This document shows positions 44,511-56,827 of a DNA stretch of 64,000 nt, piece after piece. Source of the stretch: Alistipes sp. (GTDB taxonomy: Bacteria > Bacteroidota > Bacteroidia > Bacteroidales > Rikenellaceae). How positions within the stretch are numbered: the first letter of the stretch is position 1; every line of letters begins with the position of its first letter. The position numbers were made by a program, and so were the translations under genes. The stretch lies in NCBI GenBank assembly GCA_017936685.1, contig JAGBFA010000010.1:186001-250000 (forward strand), read 5' to 3'. The notes under the pieces are model-generated. The model was not told the DNA's origin, did not search any database, and saw only the letters and a program-made list of their open reading frames with translations.

Positions 44511-46355
44511 TTACCACTCGGCCTTGTCGGAGAGCCACAGCTTGCGATAGCGGCGCGAAGGCGAGGGCAGCAGTTCGCCCAACCCGTACTCGGGCCAACG
44601 ATCGTCTACAAGATGTATGGTTTCGGGCAGCGAGGTAGCCACATTGGGGAATCGTGCCGGATTGTCGCCCACGCCGGGGCGTTTGCTGCGGGCATCGATT
44701 ATAAGCGTATCGCGCCACAGGCGCATGTCGCGTCGGGGGTCGGTGTTGGCCGCAGCCAGCCACAGCAGATCGGCACTGCGCATGCTGCCGGCCGCCTGAC
44801 GGTCGAACAGCACCACATACTTCATATCTTCGATGCCGTTGCGCATGAGATACTCCTCGACATCGATCTTCTCGCGCCACTCGCGCTCGGCGTAGAGCAC
44901 CAGCAGTCCCAAGCGGTCGACATATTCGGTATTGAACAGCTCCACTCCTCCGGCCGGCTGTGCCGTGCGAGGCTCACGGATAGGGCTTGCCGGCGAGGCG
45001 GGATCGATGTCGGTGCAGTCCACGGCCAGCTTCGAGCCGTAGCCCGTGGTCTTAGTCGCATGATCCAGGACGTCGAGCACACCCTCCGACCATATCAGAT
45101 TGCGGTGCACGTCGCAGCGTCGCAGCAGCGAGGCAAGCACCTCCGCGCTGCGCACGTCGCACCCCTCGGGCACGATCATGAGATACTTGTTGAACATCAT
45201 CTGTCCGGCACCCCACAATCCCTGAGCCACCTTGTGCGGCTGTCCGAGATAGCGTTTGGCGATCGACACCACAGCGATATTATGTGCCGTACCGGCCGTA
45301 GGCATAGTCAGGTCGACCACCTCGGGCTGCACGGCCATGCGGATCGGCGCAAGGAAGATGCGCTCGGTGGCCTTGGCTATGTAAGCGTCCTCCATGGGCG
45401 GCACTCCCACGACGGTAGCCGGATAGACGGCATTGCGGCGATGGGTGACGGCCGTCACATGAAAACGCGGATAGAGATCGGTAAGCGAATAGAATCCCGT
45501 GTGGTCGCCGAATGCCCCCTCGACGGTAAGCTCCTCCGAGGGATCGACATACCCTTCGATGACGAAGTCGCAATCCGAGGGCACCCACAGATCGTTGGTC
45601 AGACACTTGACCAGCTCGACGGGACGGCGGCGCAGGAATCCTGCCAGCAGGTACTCGTCCATGTTGTCGGGCATGGGTGCCGTGGCCGAATAGATATATG
45701 CAGGGTCGCCGCCGAGCGTAACGGTCACAGGCATGCGGCGTCCCAGACGCTTGTAGCCATCGTAGTGTCGCGCACCGGTCTTGTGGCGGTGCCAGTGCAT
45801 GCCGGTGGTTCGCCTATCGAAGAGCTGCATGCGATACATGCCCACGTTCGGTATGCCGCTCTCGGGATCGACGGTATGCACCATCGGCAATGTGAAGAAG
45901 GCTCCGCCGTCGCAGCCCCACGAAGTCAGCACGGGCAGCCGTCGCAGGTCGATGTCGTCGCCCTGCCACACCACCTGCCGGCATGCGCCCGCGGCGCGCG
46001 ACTTTCGGGGAAACCACTTCGACATATCGTGCAGCAGCGGCAGCATACGCAGCTTGTCCATAAGCGAGTTCTTGGGCGACATGGCATCGTGGAGCAGTGC
46101 CTCGATGCGGCGCGTGAGATCGTCGAGCGACCCGACGCCCAGAGCCATGGCCATGCGTCTGTCGGAACCCATCATGTTGGTCAGAACGGGAAAATCCGTC
46201 CCGGTATTCTCGAACAGCAGCGCGCGGCCGCCGCCCTCGCTCTTCGACATGCGGTCGGTGATCTCGGCGATCTCCCACCGCGGATCGACGCGCGCCGTGA
46301 TGCGCACCAGCTCGCCGGCCGCCTCCAAACGCGATATGTACTCCGATAGATTCAC
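44511..46355 (-). CDS. UbiD-family decarboxylase
   Basis: A 614-residue cytoplasmic decarboxylase using prenylated FMN. Family blocks: GGGRALLFENTG near 41-52, SMGSDRRMAMALG-type segment (MMGSDRRMAMALGV), the prFMN pocket region GMHWHRHKTGARHYDGYK, the catalytic EGAFGDHTGFYS with Glu-Asp, and IPEGCDVR-like VIVPEGCDVRSAE near the end. Such enzymes act in ubiquinone or menaquinone synthesis or on aromatic acids. In a menaquinone-using Bacteroidales a menaquinone-pathway role is the likely one; its UbiX partner is not in the window. Seven nt after kdsD. Confidence 0.9.
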   Translation of the reverse strand: MNLSEYISRLEAAGELVRITARVDPRWEIAEITDRMSKSEGGGRALLFENTGTDFPVLTNMMGSDRRMAMALGVGSLDDLTRRIEALLHDAMSPKNSLMDKLRMLPLLHDMSKWFPRKSRAAGACRQVVWQGDDIDLRRLPVLTSWGCDGGAFFTLPMVHTVDPESGIPNVGMYRMQLFDRRTTGMHWHRHKTGARHYDGYKRLGRRMPVTVTLGGDPAYIYSATAPMPDNMDEYLLAGFLRRRPVELVKCLTNDLWVPSDCDFVIEGYVDPSEELTVEGAFGDHTGFYSLTDLYPRFHVTAVTHRRNAVYPATVVGVPPMEDAYIAKATERIFLAPIRMAVQPEVVDLTMPTAGTAHNIAVVSIAKRYLGQPHKVAQGLWGAGQMMFNKYLMIVPEGCDVRSAEVLASLLRRCDVHRNLIWSEGVLDVLDHATKTTGYGSKLAVDCTDIDPASPASPIREPRTAQPAGGVELFNTEYVDRLGLLVLYAEREWREKIDVEEYLMRNGIEDMKYVVLFDRQAAGSMRSADLLWLAAANTDPRRDMRLWRDTLIIDARSKRPGVGDNPARFPNVATSLPETIHLVDDRWPEYGLGELLPSPSRRYRKLWLSDKAEW

Positions 46356-46362
46356 CTTACTG

Positions 46363-47331
46363 TCAGAGTTTTATATCGTAGATCTGTATGACACCTACCA
46401 GCTTGTCGCCGTCGGCCACAAGCAGCGAATTGACCTTGTGCTGGGTCATCTTCTTCTCGGCCTCGATGAGTTTGGCCGTGGGAGCTATCGTCTTGGGATT
46501 GCGCGTGGCGATATCCATAGCTTTAATGTTGAAGAACTCGGCCTGGCGCGACTCCATGGCGCGGCGTATGTCGCCGTCGGTAACTATGCCTGATATTTTA
46601 CCCTGCCCGTCGCATATCACGATAAGGCCCAGACCGCCGCGGCTGATGGTGTGTATCATCTCGCCGGCCTCGCAGTCGGGTGCGACCACCGGCAAGTTGG
46701 TCGTGCGCATGACATTGCCCACGGTCATCAGCAGCCGTCGTCCCAGACTGCCGCCCGGGTGCAGGCGCGCGAAGTCCATGGCCGTGAAGCCGCGCATGTG
46801 CATGAGCGTGGCGGCAAGAGCGTCGCCCATAGCCAGCTGCGCCGTAGTCGACGAGGTGGGTGCCAGATGCAGTATGCAGGCCTCCTTGCGCACCATAATG
46901 TCGAGATGAACATCGGAGTTGCGTGCCAGCGTCGACGAGGCGTTGCCCGTCATCGAGATGAGGCGGTTGCCGTTGTCGTGCACAAACGGAACGATCTTCA
47001 ATATCTCGTCGGTCTCGCCCGAATACGAGAGTGCCAGCACCACGTCGTCGGGCGAGATCATGCCCAGATCGCCGTGAAAGGCCTCGGCCGGGTGCAGGAA
47101 GAAACTCGGAGTACCCGTGCTGGCCAGCGTGGCGGCTATCTTGCGGGCTATGTGTCCCGACTTGCCCATGCCCGTGACGATGAGCTTGCCGCGGCAGGCG
47201 AGGATCGTCTCTACGGCGCGCACGAACTCGTCGCCGAGCGACTCCTCCATGTGTTTGAGTGCCAGTGCCTCGGCATGTATGGTGCGGCGGCCGACCTCTA
47301 TTATCTGTTGTTCAGGGGTTTCGTTGGTCAT
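46363..47331 (-). CDS. kdsD: Arabinose-5-phosphate isomerase, KpsF/GutQ family
   Basis: A 322-residue cytoplasmic enzyme that turns ribulose 5-phosphate into arabinose 5-phosphate, the first step to Kdo for lipopolysaccharide. The SIS domain (about 40-170) has VTGMGKSGHIARKIAATLASTGTPSFFLHPAEAFHGDLGMI and ALSYSGETDEI; two CBS domains follow (about 205-260 and 270-322). Its ATG overlaps the stop of kdsA by 4 nt, so the two are translationally coupled. The adjacent kdsA and kdsB support the assignment. Confidence 0.95.
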   Translation of the reverse strand: MTNETPEQQIIEVGRRTIHAEALALKHMEESLGDEFVRAVETILACRGKLIVTGMGKSGHIARKIAATLASTGTPSFFLHPAEAFHGDLGMISPDDVVLALSYSGETDEILKIVPFVHDNGNRLISMTGNASSTLARNSDVHLDIMVRKEACILHLAPTSSTTAQLAMGDALAATLMHMRGFTAMDFARLHPGGSLGRRLLMTVGNVMRTTNLPVVAPDCEAGEMIHTISRGGLGLIVICDGQGKISGIVTDGDIRRAMESRQAEFFNIKAMDIATRNPKTIAPTAKLIEAEKKMTQHKVNSLLVADGDKLVGVIQIYDIKL

Positions 47332-48080
47332 AACAAGGTCTTTATTACGTTTTCAAGATCGCTGAGATAGAGCATATTGGGTCCGTCCGAAAGAGCGTGA
47401 TCGGGATCGGGGTGCACCTCGAAGAAGTAGCCGTTGGCACCGAACGCCTTGGCAGCCAGAGCCATGGCCGGCACGAACTCGCGGTTGCCGCCCGTCTTGC
47501 CGCCTGCGGCACCGGGACGCTGCACCGAGTGGGTGCAGTCCATCACCACGCGCGGCGCGATATGCAGCATATCGGCTATGTTGCGGAAGTCGACCACCAG
47601 ATTGTTATAGCCGTAGATGTTGCCGCGCTCGGTGAGCCACACCTCGCCCGCACCCGACTCGACGGCCTTCTGATAGGGATAACGCATGTCGTCGCCCGAG
47701 AGGAACTGAGCCTTCTTGATGTTGACCGTGCGGCCCGTCTTGGCGGCAGCCACCAGCAGATCGGTCTGCCGGCAGAGGAAGGCCGGGATCTGTATCACGT
47801 CGACCACCTCGCCCACGGGAGCAGCCTGCCACGCCTCGTGTATGTCGGTCAGCAGGCGCAAACCCCACTTCGAGCGCACGTCGTCGAGCATCTGCAACCC
47901 TTTGTCGATGCCCACGCCGCGATACGACGCAAGCGAAGTGCGGTTGGCCTTGTCGAACGAGGCCTTGAAGATGATGTCGGTACCAAGCGAGCGGTTGATC
48001 TCGGCGATACGGGCTGCCACGCAATCGAGCAGCTCGGCGGATTCGATCACGCACGGACCGGCAATGATTTCAGGGATCAT
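47328..48080 (-). CDS. kdsA: Kdo-8-phosphate synthase
   Basis: A 250-residue cytoplasmic aldolase that joins phosphoenolpyruvate to arabinose 5-phosphate. Family blocks: IIAGPCVIES near 5-14, FKASFDKANRTSLASYRG near 38-55, VIQIPAFLCRQTDLL, VNIKKAQFLSGDDM, MDCTHSVQRPG and FFEVHPDPDHALSDGPNM. Cys in AGPCVIES may be a metal ligand as in metal-dependent KdsA. Slightly shorter than E. coli KdsA (284). Lies between kdsB (37 nt) and kdsD (4-nt overlap). Confidence 0.97.
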   Translation of the reverse strand: MIPEIIAGPCVIESAELLDCVAARIAEINRSLGTDIIFKASFDKANRTSLASYRGVGIDKGLQMLDDVRSKWGLRLLTDIHEAWQAAPVGEVVDVIQIPAFLCRQTDLLVAAAKTGRTVNIKKAQFLSGDDMRYPYQKAVESGAGEVWLTERGNIYGYNNLVVDFRNIADMLHIAPRVVMDCTHSVQRPGAAGGKTGGNREFVPAMALAAKAFGANGYFFEVHPDPDHALSDGPNMLYLSDLENVIKTLL

Positions 48081-48117
48081 AGTTTTATGTTTAAGGTCGT
48101 AATATTTGGTTCAACTC

Positions 48118-48882
48118 CTATCCAAGCGACTGCTGTCCGGCCAAAAACCGTTCGGCACGCACCAGATCCTCGGGCGTGTCGATGCCGATGGTCTCAACGT
48201 CGCTTATGCCCACGCCTATCTTGTAGCCGTTCTGCAACCAGCGCAGCTGTTCGAGCGACTCGGCCAGCTCCAACGACGATTGCGGCAGCGAGGTCACCTC
48301 GCGCAGCGCGTCGGCACGGAAGGCATACATGCCTATGTGTTTGTAGAAGGTGTGGCGCGAGAGCCACTGGCTGCGCTCCACACCGCGCAGATAGGGGATC
48401 ACCGAACGCGAGAAGTAGATGGCATGCCCCGAGGCATCGACCACCACCTTGGGCGAATTGGGATTCTCCAACGCAGCAAGGCCGTCCTGCTCCGAGAACG
48501 GCTTTACGAGCGTGGCTATATCGGTCGAGGGATCGTCGAAGCAGCGTTTCACGGCCTCGATCTGCGAGGGCTGAATGAAAGGCTCGTCGCCCTGCACGTT
48601 GATGACGGCGTCGAATCCGCCGCCCATCTTGCAAAAGGCCTCGTAGCAGCGGTCCGTGCCGCTGCGATGCTCGGTCGAGGTCATGACGGCACGACCGCCG
48701 AAACGCTCGACGGCTGAGAATATGCGCTCGTCGTCGGTGGCCACCGCCACATCGTCGACGGCCTTGGCCACCTGCGTGTAGACACGCTCGATGATAGGCC
48801 GCCCGCCCAGCATTGCCAGGGGTTTGGCCGGAAAGCGCGTCGAGGCGTAGCGCGCGGGAATTATAGCTATGAACTTCATCAT
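48118..48882 (-). CDS. kdsB: CMP-Kdo synthetase
   Basis: A 254-residue cytoplasmic enzyme that activates Kdo with CTP. Marks: FIAIIPARYASTRFPAKPLAMLGG (nucleotide loop), VAVATDDERI, MTSTEHRSGTDRCYEA and VINVQGDEPFIQP. Either Met1 (48882) or Met2 (48879) could be the start; most relatives begin MKFIAIIPARYAS. It begins 6 nt after the lon stop, so it seems to be in the same transcript as lon, an uncommon neighbour for Kdo genes. Confidence 0.96.
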   Translation of the reverse strand: MMKFIAIIPARYASTRFPAKPLAMLGGRPIIERVYTQVAKAVDDVAVATDDERIFSAVERFGGRAVMTSTEHRSGTDRCYEAFCKMGGGFDAVINVQGDEPFIQPSQIEAVKRCFDDPSTDIATLVKPFSEQDGLAALENPNSPKVVVDASGHAIYFSRSVIPYLRGVERSQWLSRHTFYKHIGMYAFRADALREVTSLPQSSLELAESLEQLRWLQNGYKIGVGISDVETIGIDTPEDLVRAERFLAGQQSLG

Positions 48883-48888
48883 AGGTCT

Positions 48889-51312
48889 TTATCGGTTTTT
48901 GAGTGCCAGGCGCAGCACCTCGTCGTTGGTGCGGACGTAATGGAACGTCAGCCCCTCGACATACTCCGCCTTTATCTCCTCTATATCCTTGCGGTTCTCC
49001 TCCGAAAGAATCAGTGTGGTGATGCCGGCTCGCTTGGCGGCCAGGATCTTCTCCTTCACACCGCCCACGGCCGTGACTCTGCCGCGCAGGGTCGTCTCGC
49101 CGGTCATGGCTACGCGCTCCACCACCTCGCGGCCGGTGAAGGTCGAAACGATCGAGGTCACCATGGTGATACCGGCCGAGGGACCGTCCTTGGGCACGGC
49201 ACCCTCGGGGACGTGTATGTTGAGATCGTTCTCCTCGAACATTTTGCGGTCGATGCCCAACTCCTTGTAGTGCGCCATCACCCACTCGTAGGCTATGGTG
49301 GCCGACTCCTTCATCACATCGCCCAGATTGCCCGTCAGGCTCAGCTTGCCCTTGCCCGGGGTGAGGATCGACTCGATGTAGAGTATGTCGCCGCCCACCT
49401 CGGTCCATGCCAGACCCGTCACCACGCCGACCATGCCAGCGATGTCGTAGCGGTCGTTCATGAACTTGGGCTTGCCCAGCATCTTCTCCACCTCCTCGGG
49501 CGAGACGGCTGCATCGTAAGGCTCGTCGAAAGCGATCGACTTGGCGCGGCGGCGCGCTATCTTGGCTATATGTTTGTCCAACGAGCGCACGCCCGATTCG
49601 CGCGTGTAGTCCTCTATTATCTTTACTACGCCGTCCGCGGTCAGCTGCAACTGCTCCTCGGTAAGGCCGTGAGCCTTGCGCTGCTTGTCGGCGAGGTGTT
49701 CAAGAGCGATATGCACCTTGTCTTCGAGTATGTAGCCCGGGATATTGATCATCTCCATGCGGTCGCGCAAAGCGGGTGCGATGTTGGCCACATTGTTGGC
49801 CGTGGCGATGAACAGCACCTTCGACAGGTCGTACTCCGTATCGAGATAGTTGTCGTGGAAGGTGGTGTTCTGCTCGGGGTCGAGCACCTCCAACAACGCG
49901 CTCGACGGGTCGCCGTGATTGCTGACGGTGATCTTGTCGATCTCGTCGAGAATGATCACGGGATTGGACGAGCCGCAGCGTTTGATGGTCTCGATGATGC
50001 GTCCCGGCATGGCACCGATGTAGGTGCGGCGATGTCCGCGTATCTCCGCCTCATCGTGCAGACCGCCCAACGATATGCGGCCGAACTTGCGTCCCAGAGC
50101 CGTGGCCACCGACTTGCCCAGCGAGGTCTTGCCCACGCCCGGAGGGCCGTAGAGGCACAATATGGGTGATTTCAGATCGCCTTTGAGCTTTATGACGGCC
50201 AGATGCTCCAACAGTCGCTCCTTCACTTCGTCCAAACCGAAATGGTCGTCGTCGAGCTGGCGGCGCGCCTGTTGCAGATCGAGATTGTCCTCGGTCACTT
50301 CGTCCCACGGCAGTTCGAGCATCAGACCCAGATAGGTCATCTGCACCGAATATTCGGCCACCGCAGGATTGAGACGCTCCAACTTGGCCAGCTCCTTCTC
50401 GAACAGATCGGCCGTCGCTTTCGGCCACTTCTTCTTCGAGGCCGCCTCGCGCATCTGCTCGATCTCGGCATCGGGTCCGTCGCCTATCTCCTCCTGTATG
50501 GTGCGCATCTGCTGTTGCAGATAGTAGTCGCGCTGCTGCTTGTCGATCTCGCTCTTGACCTTCTCCTGAATCGAGTTCTTCAACTCCACCAACTGCTGCT
50601 CGCGCACGAGTATCTCCAACAGCTTGCGCGAACGCGCCAGCAGTCCCGGAGCCTCCAAAAGCGACTGGCGGTCGTCGTCCGACAGTTCCAGATTGGAGCA
50701 GATGAAGTTGATGATGCCGCGGCGCGAATCGATGTTCTTGATGGCGAACGCCGCCTCCTTGGGCATCGAGGGCGATATGTTGATGATGTTGAGCGCAACC
50801 TCGCGAATGGAGTCGACCAACGCCCCGAACTCCACGTTCTTGGCATCGGGCGTGGTGTCGCGGATCATCGTCACCGAAGCCTTGAAATAGGGTTCGGTGG
50901 AGATGTAGTCGCCCACCTCGATCTTTTCCAGACCGTTGAGTATTACGGTGAGATTGCCGTTGGGCATCTCCAATATCTTCAATATGCGGGCGGCCGTACC
51001 GATCTTGTACATGTCGTCGGGCGCAGGATCCTCGACGGAACTGTCGCGCTGCAACACGGCACCTAACAGACCGCCGGCCGCATTGACCTCGCGCACCAGA
51101 GCTATGCTCTTCTCGCGTCCGACCGTGATGGGCGTTATCGCCCCGGGGAATATCACCGAGCTGCGCAGCGTAAGAATGGGCAATACCTCCGGCACGGGCG
51201 TGTCTTCGATCGTGTCGTCGCCGCCCGAAATGATGGGTATCACCTGATGCTTTCCGTCGAACAGCTCCGGACTAAGACCCAAATCTTCGATCTCCTTATC
51301 TTTCTTGCTCAT
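48889..51312 (-). CDS. lon: ATP-dependent Lon protease
   Basis: An 807-residue cytoplasmic AAA+ serine protease of protein quality control. Start taken at 51312 ([12 protein letters not shown]); a longer frame to 51516 includes the promoter and is rejected. The N-terminal substrate domain begins [20 protein letters not shown], a coiled coil follows, the ATPase has Walker [10 protein letters not shown] and Walker [10 protein letters not shown], and the protease domain has the Ser-Lys dyad, Ser in [11 protein letters not shown] and Lys in [14 protein letters not shown]. First gene of an apparent six-gene operon with kdsB, kdsA, kdsD, ubiD and an HhH protein. Confidence 0.97.
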   Translation of the reverse strand: MSKKDKEIEDLGLSPELFDGKHQVIPIISGGDDTIEDTPVPEVLPILTLRSSVIFPGAITPITVGREKSIALVREVNAAGGLLGAVLQRDSSVEDPAPDDMYKIGTAARILKILEMPNGNLTVILNGLEKIEVGDYISTEPYFKASVTMIRDTTPDAKNVEFGALVDSIREVALNIINISPSMPKEAAFAIKNIDSRRGIINFICSNLELSDDDRQSLLEAPGLLARSRKLLEILVREQQLVELKNSIQEKVKSEIDKQQRDYYLQQQMRTIQEEIGDGPDAEIEQMREAASKKKWPKATADLFEKELAKLERLNPAVAEYSVQMTYLGLMLELPWDEVTEDNLDLQQARRQLDDDHFGLDEVKERLLEHLAVIKLKGDLKSPILCLYGPPGVGKTSLGKSVATALGRKFGRISLGGLHDEAEIRGHRRTYIGAMPGRIIETIKRCGSSNPVIILDEIDKITVSNHGDPSSALLEVLDPEQNTTFHDNYLDTEYDLSKVLFIATANNVANIAPALRDRMEMINIPGYILEDKVHIALEHLADKQRKAHGLTEEQLQLTADGVVKIIEDYTRESGVRSLDKHIAKIARRRAKSIAFDEPYDAAVSPEEVEKMLGKPKFMNDRYDIAGMVGVVTGLAWTEVGGDILYIESILTPGKGKLSLTGNLGDVMKESATIAYEWVMAHYKELGIDRKMFEENDLNIHVPEGAVPKDGPSAGITMVTSIVSTFTGREVVERVAMTGETTLRGRVTAVGGVKEKILAAKRAGITTLILSEENRKDIEEIKAEYVEGLTFHYVRTNDEVLRLALKNR

Positions 51313-51334
51313 AAGTCTTACATGAATATTTGTG

Positions 51335-51342
51335 CAAAGATA
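51335..51342 (-). promoter_or_regulatory. -7 box of lon
   Basis: TATCTTTG on the minus strand, 22 nt before ATG 51312. It decides against the longer start. The -33 region is weak (TTTA). The 305-bp gap to valS otherwise holds only the valS promoter. Confidence 0.55.
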
Positions 51343-51533
51343 CTCATTATTTCTATGAAATAAACGCCCCGTCGACAAATAACGCCAAATTGTTGATAAT
51401 TTATCCCGCCGGACGGCACCACTAAAAGGCGTATCGCCGCACACGGCAAATACCTCTTCCGTGCGGCAGTCATCACATTTCGCGCCGAGCGTGCTCTTCG
51501 GCAAAGCCAATCGCATATATTGGCCGCAAATGT

Positions 51534-51565
51534 TTTGGGCGATTGAAATTAAATTGCTATTTTTG
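51534..51565 (+). promoter_or_regulatory. Promoter of valS
   Basis: TTTG (51534-51537), 20-nt spacer, TATTTTTG (51558-51565), 52 nt before ATG 51618. No T-box-like leader is apparent. Confidence 0.75.
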
Positions 51566-51617
51566 CACGATTAATACCTATTCCGAACGATAGGACAATT
51601 ATAACGAACGATATATT

Positions 51618-54242
<2,625 letters not shown>

Positions 54243-54291
54243 CAACTCCTGCCGAGGCTCGCATGAGTCTCGACAGGCACGCAAGCATAAG

Positions 54292-54750
54292 ATGGAGATT
54301 ACGATATATACCGACGGATCGGCCTTGGGCAACCCCGGGCCGGGGGGTTACGGCATAGTGCTGCTCAGCGGGCAGTTCCGCAAGGAGCTGTCGCAGGGCT
54401 ACCGGCTGACCACCAACAACCGCATGGAGCTGATGGCCGCATGCGTGGCGTTGGAGACGCTGAAGTTCGCAGGCAGCGACGTAACGATGTACTCCGACTC
54501 GAAATATGTCGTCGACGCCGTCAATCTGCGGTGGGTATTCGGCTGGGAGAAAAAGGGCTTCGCCGGCAAGAAGAATCCCGATCTGTGGGCGCGGTTCCTG
54601 AGGATATATCGGCAGCACAACGTCCGCATGGTATGGGTCAAGGGGCACGCCTCGACCGTCGAGAACAACCGTTGCGACCAGTTGGCCGTGGCGGCGGCAT
54701 CGGGCGGCAACCTCTTAGAAGACGCGGGATACTCGCCCGACAACAGTTAA
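54292..54750 (+). CDS. rnhA: Ribonuclease HI
   Basis: A 152-residue cytoplasmic nuclease that removes RNA from RNA/DNA hybrids. The complete catalytic set is visible: Asp8 (IYTDGSALGNPGPGG), Glu46 (TNNRMELMAA), Asp69 (MYSDSKYV) and Asp129 (NNRCDQLA), with His119 in KGHAS. A basic handle (WEKKGFAGKKNPDLW) is present. Twelve nt upstream of the LtaS-like gene. Confidence 0.97.
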   Translation: MEITIYTDGSALGNPGPGGYGIVLLSGQFRKELSQGYRLTTNNRMELMAACVALETLKFAGSDVTMYSDSKYVVDAVNLRWVFGWEKKGFAGKKNPDLWARFLRIYRQHNVRMVWVKGHASTVENNRCDQLAVAAASGGNLLEDAGYSPDNS

Positions 54751-54762
54751 CCACAAGAGCAC

Positions 54763-56760
54763 ATGCGCTTGAAGAGAAGATATGCGGCAGCACAGGATAA
54801 TGATCGCGGGGGGGGGAAGCCCCTTATCCCCCGCAAGATAGCCTACGTCGCTACCGTATATCTCGCCGGTATGGCATGCTTCACGCTGTGCCGTCTGATA
54901 TTGTTGTGGCGCAACTTCTCGCTGCTCGATTTCGGTGTAGACAACTCGGCGCAATGGATATGGGAGGCACTGCTCATGGGAGTGCGGTTCGACAACGTCG
55001 TATCGTTCTATCTGCTGGCACTGCCGTTGCTGCTGCTGCTCGTGGGTCAGTTCATTCCGCGATGCTACAAAGCGTTGGCGCAGACGGCCAAGTGGTGGAT
55101 TACGGTCACCTACTCCGTGGCCATAATGATGTGCGTGGGCGACATACCCTTCTTCGAGCAGTTCCGCATACGTCTCAACGCCGTGATGTTCAACTACGTC
55201 GACGGCGATATGGGTTTTGTCGTGCGCATGGTGGGCGGAGAGTGGCAGTACATACTCTTCTCGGTAGCAGCCATCGCCGTGGCCGGATTGTTCGTATTCG
55301 CCAATCTGCGTCTGGCGCGCCGCTGGGCTATCCATCACGCCGAGGCGACACCTCGCCGCACCACGATCATTCTCATCGTCCTGTGTCTGCTGACACCGCT
55401 GTCGATACGCGGCCGTCTCAGCCGCAAGAGTCCCATAAGAGTGGGCACGGCATACATATCCAACAACGCTTTCATCAACCAGTTAGGGCTTAATCCCGTC
55501 TTTACGCTGATGCGCTCGTCGCTCGATATGAACGGCATGCAGTTCGAGGTGCAGGAGAGCGGCCGCGCACGCGCATTCGCGGCATGGGAGCTGGGACGCG
55601 ACAGCGATTTCGGCCGACACTTCGAAGCGCACCCGTCTCCGTTCAAAAACGTCGTGGTGCTGCTTATGGAGAGCAACACGGCCGACCGTCTGCGCTCGGA
55701 GGGCAGCCGCGAGGGTCTGTCGCCCAATCTCGATACGCTCGTCACGCGCGGCCTATACTTCCGCAACGCCTACTCGACGGGCATTCACACCTACAACGGG
55801 GTCTACTCCACACTCACGTCGTTTCCGTCCTATTTAGACAAACACACGATGAAGGCGAGCATCATACCCTCGCTTCACACCATACCCGAGCAGATGATGC
55901 AGCAGGGCATGTCGACCATATTCTTCACCACCCACGACGCGCAGTTCGACAACATGAGCGGATTCGCTCTGGGCAACGGCATTCAGAGTGTGGTCTCGGA
56001 GCCGGACTACGACAGCGGCGAGGTGGTGAGCACCTTAGGCGTGCCCGACCACGTGATGTATGACAAGGCACTCGAAATATTGGACGCAAAACATGAGGCG
56101 GGACAAAGGTTCTGCGCCGTGATGCTCTCCTCGTCGAACCACCCGCCGTACAACATACCCTACGGCATCGATTTCAAGCCCAGCAGCCGCGAGGCCTCGA
56201 CACAGGTGGCCGAATATGCCGACTGGGCCATGCGCCGCTTCCTCGATCTCGCCTCGACGCGCGAATGGTTCGACTCGACGCTGTTCGTCATCACGGGCGA
56301 CCACGGCAAGGCCATCGACAACGACTATGCCATATCGCTGTCGTACAACCACATACCCATCTTGTTCTACTCGCCTGCCAACATCGCACCCGAGCTGCGC
56401 GACGACATGGCCTCGCAGATGGACATCATGCCAACCGCCGCCGGCATGTTGGGTTTGGAGTTTGTCAACCGGTCGTTCGGCATCGACCTGTTGAGCGAAA
56501 CGCGCCGCATAGTACCGTTCTCGACCGACCATGAGGTGGCCGCCATCGACTGCGACTGGCTCTACGTGTATAGCTATTCGGGCGAGTTGGAGTATCTCTA
56601 CGACCGCACAGCGACAGGCGACGACCGCTACCGCAACGTAGCCGAAGAGAACGGCGATGTGGTAAAGCGCATGCACGAATACGCCGCCTCGATGATGCAG
56701 GCCGCATGGGACATTCATCACAACTATACGAGCGATCTGGATCTCGACAAAAAACAGTAA
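54763..56760 (+). CDS. LtaS-like membrane sulfatase-fold transferase
   Basis: A 665-residue inner-membrane protein. Five hydrophobic segments lie in the first 220 residues, then an extracytoplasmic alkaline-phosphatase/sulfatase-fold domain from about 290: VVVLLMESNTADRL with the metal Glu, the nucleophile Thr in STGIHTYNGVYSTLTSFPSYL, FFTTHDAQFDN, LSSSNHPPYNIP and FVITGDHGKAID for the second metal site. LtaS relatives transfer phosphoglycerol to lipoteichoic acid or glucans; in Gram-negative Bacteroidota the acceptor may be a periplasmic glycan or lipid, or the enzyme may be a phosphoethanolamine transferase-like protein. A poly-G run near 54,810 lies in the N-terminal coding part. Confidence 0.85.
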   Translation: MRLKRRYAAAQDNDRGGGKPLIPRKIAYVATVYLAGMACFTLCRLILLWRNFSLLDFGVDNSAQWIWEALLMGVRFDNVVSFYLLALPLLLLLVGQFIPRCYKALAQTAKWWITVTYSVAIMMCVGDIPFFEQFRIRLNAVMFNYVDGDMGFVVRMVGGEWQYILFSVAAIAVAGLFVFANLRLARRWAIHHAEATPRRTTIILIVLCLLTPLSIRGRLSRKSPIRVGTAYISNNAFINQLGLNPVFTLMRSSLDMNGMQFEVQESGRARAFAAWELGRDSDFGRHFEAHPSPFKNVVVLLMESNTADRLRSEGSREGLSPNLDTLVTRGLYFRNAYSTGIHTYNGVYSTLTSFPSYLDKHTMKASIIPSLHTIPEQMMQQGMSTIFFTTHDAQFDNMSGFALGNGIQSVVSEPDYDSGEVVSTLGVPDHVMYDKALEILDAKHEAGQRFCAVMLSSSNHPPYNIPYGIDFKPSSREASTQVAEYADWAMRRFLDLASTREWFDSTLFVITGDHGKAIDNDYAISLSYNHIPILFYSPANIAPELRDDMASQMDIMPTAAGMLGLEFVNRSFGIDLLSETRRIVPFSTDHEVAAIDCDWLYVYSYSGELEYLYDRTATGDDRYRNVAEENGDVVKRMHEYAASMMQAAWDIHHNYTSDLDLDKKQ

Positions 56761-56801
56761 TCGCCCATGAACTGCCACACGATTATTAGCGTCAGAAACT
56801 A

Positions 56802-56809
56802 TAATTTTG
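56802..56809 (+). promoter_or_regulatory. -7 box of the VanX-type dipeptidase
   Basis: TAATTTTG, 18 nt before ATG 56828. It lies over the earlier start of the frame (TTG 56807) and so excludes it. No -33 box recognised. Confidence 0.5.
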
Positions 56810-56827
56810 CACAAAACAATTAATGCA

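Noticed and set aside
48889-51516. Longer Lon start at 51516
   Set aside because: The first 68 codons overlap the TATCTTTG promoter box and do not resemble Lon; ATG 51312 fits both family and promoter.
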